From NCBI GenBank assembly GCA_022574065.1, contig JACZST010000106.1:1-6834 (forward strand): a stretch of 6,834 nt of DNA, in the 5' to 3' direction. How positions within the stretch are numbered: the first letter of the stretch is position 1; every line of letters begins with the position of its first letter. Below the pieces are notes generated by a model, which was not told the origin of the DNA, did no database searches, and was given only the letters and a program-made list of their open reading frames with translations. Both the position numbers and the translations under genes were made by a program. This DNA is from Acidobacteriota bacterium (GTDB lineage: Bacteria > Actinomycetota > Acidimicrobiia > Spongiisociales > UBA5794). Below, one piece after another: positions 4,611 through 6,834 of the stretch.

Positions 4611-5066
4611 ATGTACTCGTCGCCGACCACGGGCCTCGATCGTGAACTGCTGACCGGGCAAAGGATCTGGTCAACCCTGATCGTGGCCGGGTCCACCCTC
4701 GTCATCGTGGGTTTGGTCGTGCTGCCCTGGTTCAACAAGGCGGCCGTCTTTCGGGAGGGCGCCGGGTTGACGTTCTTCCAGTGGTACCAACAGACCGAGT
4801 CGATGATTCCGTACTACGTGGCGATGGGTGCCTACGTCGCCGTCGCCGCCGTTGCCTTCACCAAGGCCTCCCAATGGCCGGCGTGGGCTGGCATCGTTCT
4901 CGCCTGCTCGACCTTTGTCGTTGCCAGCTGGAAGATGAGCTCCATGCTGCTGGTCCCCACACCACTCGAGCTCACCATCGGCGTCGGGTTCTATGCCGTG
5001 ATGACGGGTGCCGCGCTCATCCTCGTTGGCAGCATCATGAGGCTGACGCGGGCTCATGCCCAGTAG
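4611..5066 (+). CDS. Four-helix integral membrane protein of unknown function
   Basis: The product is 151 residues with a short hydrophilic N-terminus (MYSSPTTGLDRELLTGQRIW) and four hydrophobic segments, at about residues 21-40, 66-84, 89-107 and 120-142. A longer, probably extracytoplasmic loop (residues 41-65: FNKAAVFREG... QWYQQTES) separates helices 1 and 2, and the C-terminus is short and basic (MRLTRAHAQ), suggesting it is cytoplasmic. This is compatible with N-in/C-in topology. I recognise no family and see no catalytic motif. The ATG at 4611 is supported by the TACCGT box 7 nt upstream. It is on the same strand as the downstream substrate-binding protein, but a 159-bp gap with its own regulatory signals argues against tight co-transcription. 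Confidence 0.78.
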   Translation: MYSSPTTGLDRELLTGQRIWSTLIVAGSTLVIVGLVVLPWFNKAAVFREGAGLTFFQWYQQTESMIPYYVAMGAYVAVAAVAFTKASQWPAWAGIVLACSTFVVASWKMSSMLLVPTPLELTIGVGFYAVMTGAALILVGSIMRLTRAHAQ

Positions 5067-5117
5067 TTGGCAGCTGGCAGGTGATGGTCGGTGGTCACCG
5101 GGAAGCACGCACCCGAC

Positions 5118-5132
5118 TACCAGGTACTGGTA
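5118..5132. promoter_or_regulatory. 15-bp palindrome, candidate operator for the substrate-binding protein gene
   Basis: TACCAG-GTA-CTGGTA has perfect 6-bp arms around a 3-nt centre and lies just upstream of a possible promoter (TTTTCA at 5140-5145, 17 nt, TACCGT at 5163-5168). The position suits a repressor or activator of the transport gene. No regulator gene is in the window, so this rests on symmetry and location alone. Confidence 0.35.
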
Positions 5133-5139
5133 TCGCGGC

Positions 5140-5168
5140 TTTTCACCGATAAGTTCAGCGGCTACCGT
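5140..5168 (+). promoter_or_regulatory. Possible -35/-10 promoter for the substrate-binding protein gene
   Basis: TTTTCA (4 of 6 matches to TTGACA) and TACCGT (TANNNT) are 17 nt apart. This would give a leader of about 50 nt, which includes a GGCCTGGC/GCCGGGCC hairpin (5178-5195) and a Shine-Dalgarno. Unlike the leaderless genes nearby, this gene would have a true 5' UTR. Confidence 0.35.
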
Positions 5169-5209
5169 GCGCGCTCTGGCCTGGCTCGCCGGGCCGCTGT
5201 GGGTTGGAC

Positions 5210-5216
5210 AAGGAGG
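5210..5216 (+). promoter_or_regulatory. Shine-Dalgarno of the substrate-binding protein gene
   Basis: AAGGAGG lies 9 nt before the ATG at 5226. It is the only strong, well-placed ribosome binding site for an accepted start in the window and it fixes that start. Confidence 0.75.
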
Positions 5217-5225
5217 CAAACAAGG

Positions 5226-6834
5226 ATGAAATCAAAGACATGGTGGGTGGGCGCGGTCCTCGCGTTCGCGCTCGTAGCCGCCGCATGTGGTACCAGCGAT
5301 GATACCACCACGACGGCGGCTCAAGACACCACCACCACGACGGCGGCAGCCACCACGACTGCCGCCCCCGACCCCGGTTTCGAGGGCCTGGTTCTCGACG
5401 CCGGAGGATGTGAATACGGCGGAAGGGTCGAATCGATCACGGCCGTCGACGAATTCACCGTTGTATTCGACCTGTGCGGCGCGCATCCAGCGTTCCTGGC
5501 ACAGATCGCATTCGGCGTCTTCGGCATCCAATCGGAGGAGAACCTGGAGGCGACGGGTGGCGCTCCGCTGGACAACCCGGTCGGCACCGGCCCGTACTCC
5601 CTCGTTGAGTGGGTCAAGGGCGACTCCGTCGTCTACGCCCGGTTCGACGACTACTACGGCACCAAGGCGCCGCACGAAACGGCCGTCCTCAAGTGGGTGA
5701 CCGATAGTGCAGGGCGACTCCTCGAGTTGCAGTCAGGCAACGCCGACGGGATGACGTTCCCAGGTCCGGAGGACTACGCAACGATCGAAGGCGACCCCGA
5801 CCTGGTGTTGCTGGACAAGCCGGAGCCCAACGTGTTCTACATGGGCTTCACCAACACCTTCGCGCCGTGGGACGACGTTCGGGTCCGCCAGGCGGTCGCA
5901 TTGGGTATCGACCGGCAGCGGATCATCGACACGTTCTATCCGGAAGGATCGGAGACCGCATCGCACTTCACACCGTGCTCGGTGCAGAACGGGTGCGAAG
6001 GCGACTCGTGGTACGACTTCGACATCGAAGCGGCCAAGGCACTGCTCGAGGAGGCCGGCCTCGGCGACGGGTTCGAGACCAAGATCTACTACCGCGACGT
6101 GACCCGCGGCTACCTGCCCTCACCGGGCAACGTGGCTGCCGACATTCAGGCTCAGCTCAAGGAGAACCTGAACATCGACGCCGAGGTAGTGGTGATGGAA
6201 TCTGGAGAGTTCATCCAGACGTCGTCGGCAGGCGGCCTGGATGGGATCCACCTCCTTGGGTGGACGGGTGACTATCCACACGTCACCAACTTCCTCGACT
6301 TCCACTTCGCCGAGACCAACGCCCAGTTCGGAGATCCCATCCCGGCGATCTACGAACCACTGAAGACGGCGTCGCAAGCGACCGACCCGATCGCTGCCGC
6401 ACCGTTGTATCAGGAGGCCAATAACGCCATCAAGGAGTTGCTCCCGATGGTGCCGATCGCCCATGCCGGAAGTGCATTTGCAGCCACTGCAGCCGCATCA
6501 GGCGCCTACGCCCCACCGTGGGGTCAGGTGATGTTCAACCTGTGGGACAATGGGACGGACACCGTCGTGTTCGTGCAAGGCAACGAGCCCATCTCGCTGT
6601 ACTGCTCGGACGAGACCGACGGTGAGTCGCTCCGTGCCTGCGCCCAGGTGGTTGAAGCGCTGTACTCGTACACCACGACCGGCGACGTGCAGCCGCAGCT
6701 GGCAACCAACTGCTTCTCCAACGCGTCACTGGACCTGTGGACGTGCGAACTGCGACAGGGCGTGCTCTTCCACGACGGCACCACGTTCGACGCCAACGAC
6801 GTCGTTGCCTCGTTCTCAGCTGGCCTGGATGCTT
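5226..6834 (+). CDS. ABC transporter substrate-binding lipoprotein, SBP_bac_5 type, circularly permuted (3' end outside window)
   Basis: The frame is open for 536 codons to the right edge. Residues 1-21 are a lipoprotein signal (lipobox VAAAC, Cys21), followed by a Thr/Ala linker (27-48). Such proteins capture peptides, nickel or other solutes outside the cell and deliver them to an ABC permease. The superfamily blocks appear in unusual order. First comes the normally middle part (VESITAVDEFTVVFDL, 68-83; NPVGTGPYSLVEW, 117-129), then the second lobe (DDVRVRQAVALGIDR, 216-230; AAKALLEEAGLGDGFE, 269-284; ADIQAQLKENLNI, 305-317) and the usual C-terminal part (LLPMVPIAHAG, 405-415). Only then comes what is normally N-terminal: VFVQGNEPISLYC (448-460), VVEALYSYTTTGDVQPQLA (475-493), and the hallmark WTCELRQGVLFHDGTTFDANDVVASF (505-530). 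Cysteines come in plausible pairs (251/257, 460/472, 496/507). The ligand is unknown. I recall similarly permuted homologues in Chloroflexi, from memory only. Confidence 0.88.
   Translation, partial: MKSKTWWVGAVLAFALVAAACGTSDDTTTTAAQDTTTTTAAATTTAAPDPGFEGLVLDAGGCEYGGRVESITAVDEFTVVFDLCGAHPAFLAQIAFGVFGIQSEENLEATGGAPLDNPVGTGPYSLVEWVKGDSVVYARFDDYYGTKAPHETAVLKWVTDSAGRLLELQSGNADGMTFPGPEDYATIEGDPDLVLLDKPEPNVFYMGFTNTFAPWDDVRVRQAVALGIDRQRIIDTFYPEGSETASHFTPCSVQNGCEGDSWYDFDIEAAKALLEEAGLGDGFETKIYYRDVTRGYLPSPGNVAADIQAQLKENLNIDAEVVVMESGEFIQTSSAGGLDGIHLLGWTGDYPHVTNFLDFHFAETNAQFGDPIPAIYEPLKTASQATDPIAAAPLYQEANNAIKELLPMVPIAHAGSAFAATAAASGAYAPPWGQVMFNLWDNGTDTVVFVQGNEPISLYCSDETDGESLRACAQVVEALYSYTTTGDVQPQLATNCFSNASLDLWTCELRQGVLFHDGTTFDANDVVASFSAGLDA

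Noticed and set aside
4420..4653. Repetitive GGSRTPEP-type protein on the plus strand and its minus-strand counterparts
   Set aside because: The 36-bp repeat has no stop in several frames, so every frame looks like a repeat protein. There is no flanking homology, and it overlaps the promoter and start of the membrane-protein gene.
3612..4661. One long minus-strand gene of 349 residues
   Set aside because: The first 183 codons run through the 36-bp repeats and the hairpin element and are low-complexity. The lipoprotein signal peptide at the TTG (4112) would be buried, so only 3612-4112 is called.
5089..5100. CGGTG-GT-CACCG hairpin after the membrane-protein gene as a terminator
   Set aside because: The loop is only two bases, the stem is five pairs and no T-run follows, so it is too weak to call.
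5232..5675. Minus-strand reading frames opposite the substrate-binding protein, also at 6120-6464 and 6524-6796
   Set aside because: They are antisense shadows of a strongly supported gene, low-complexity opposite the Thr/Ala linker, with no recognisable motif.

Overview
The window reads as a stretch of a high-GC actinobacterial chromosome, most likely from an uncultivated member of the class Acidimicrobiia. This is an inference from three things: an F420-type deazaflavin oxidoreductase, a lipoprotein whose lipobox is followed by a long Thr/Ala linker, and several genes that appear to be leaderless (a TANNNT box 6-7 nt before the start codon and no Shine-Dalgarno). No rRNA, tRNA, transposase or CRISPR array is visible.

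Layout. 1-419 (+) is the 3' end of an ABC transporter ATPase of the Mn/Zn/Fe uptake type. 446-907 (-) converges on it and is a broken class III nucleotide cyclase, reduced to the first half of its cyclase domain. A 134-bp divergent intergenic region with a perfect 13-bp inverted repeat separates it from 1042-2010 (+), a DUF1028 protein with a C-terminal helical, TPR-like tail. 2131-2517 (+) is a small F420H2-dependent nitroreductase/quinone reductase-like protein. A cluster of G/C hairpins (2536-2638) leads into 2684-3463 (+), an exported alpha/beta-hydrolase lipoprotein. 3612-4112 (-) is an uncharacterised lipoprotein with a TTG start, convergent with the hydrolase. 4113-4610 holds no intact gene, only a hairpin element, a possible coding remnant and three 36-bp tandem repeats. 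4611-5066 (+) is a four-helix membrane protein. From 5226 to the right edge (+) runs a large lipoprotein of the peptide/nickel ABC transporter substrate-binding superfamily (SBP_bac_5), whose blocks occur in circularly permuted order.

How the genes relate. Spacing and strand changes argue against one operon; most genes look like single transcription units with their own promoters. The shared theme is the cell surface: three lipoproteins, one membrane protein and two ABC-transporter components. The most interesting items are the permuted substrate-binding protein, the repeated leaderless promoter pattern, the inverted repeat between the broken cyclase and the DUF1028 gene, and the 36-bp repeats in which the palindrome of the last copy is inverted. 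I see no convincing new multi-gene system.
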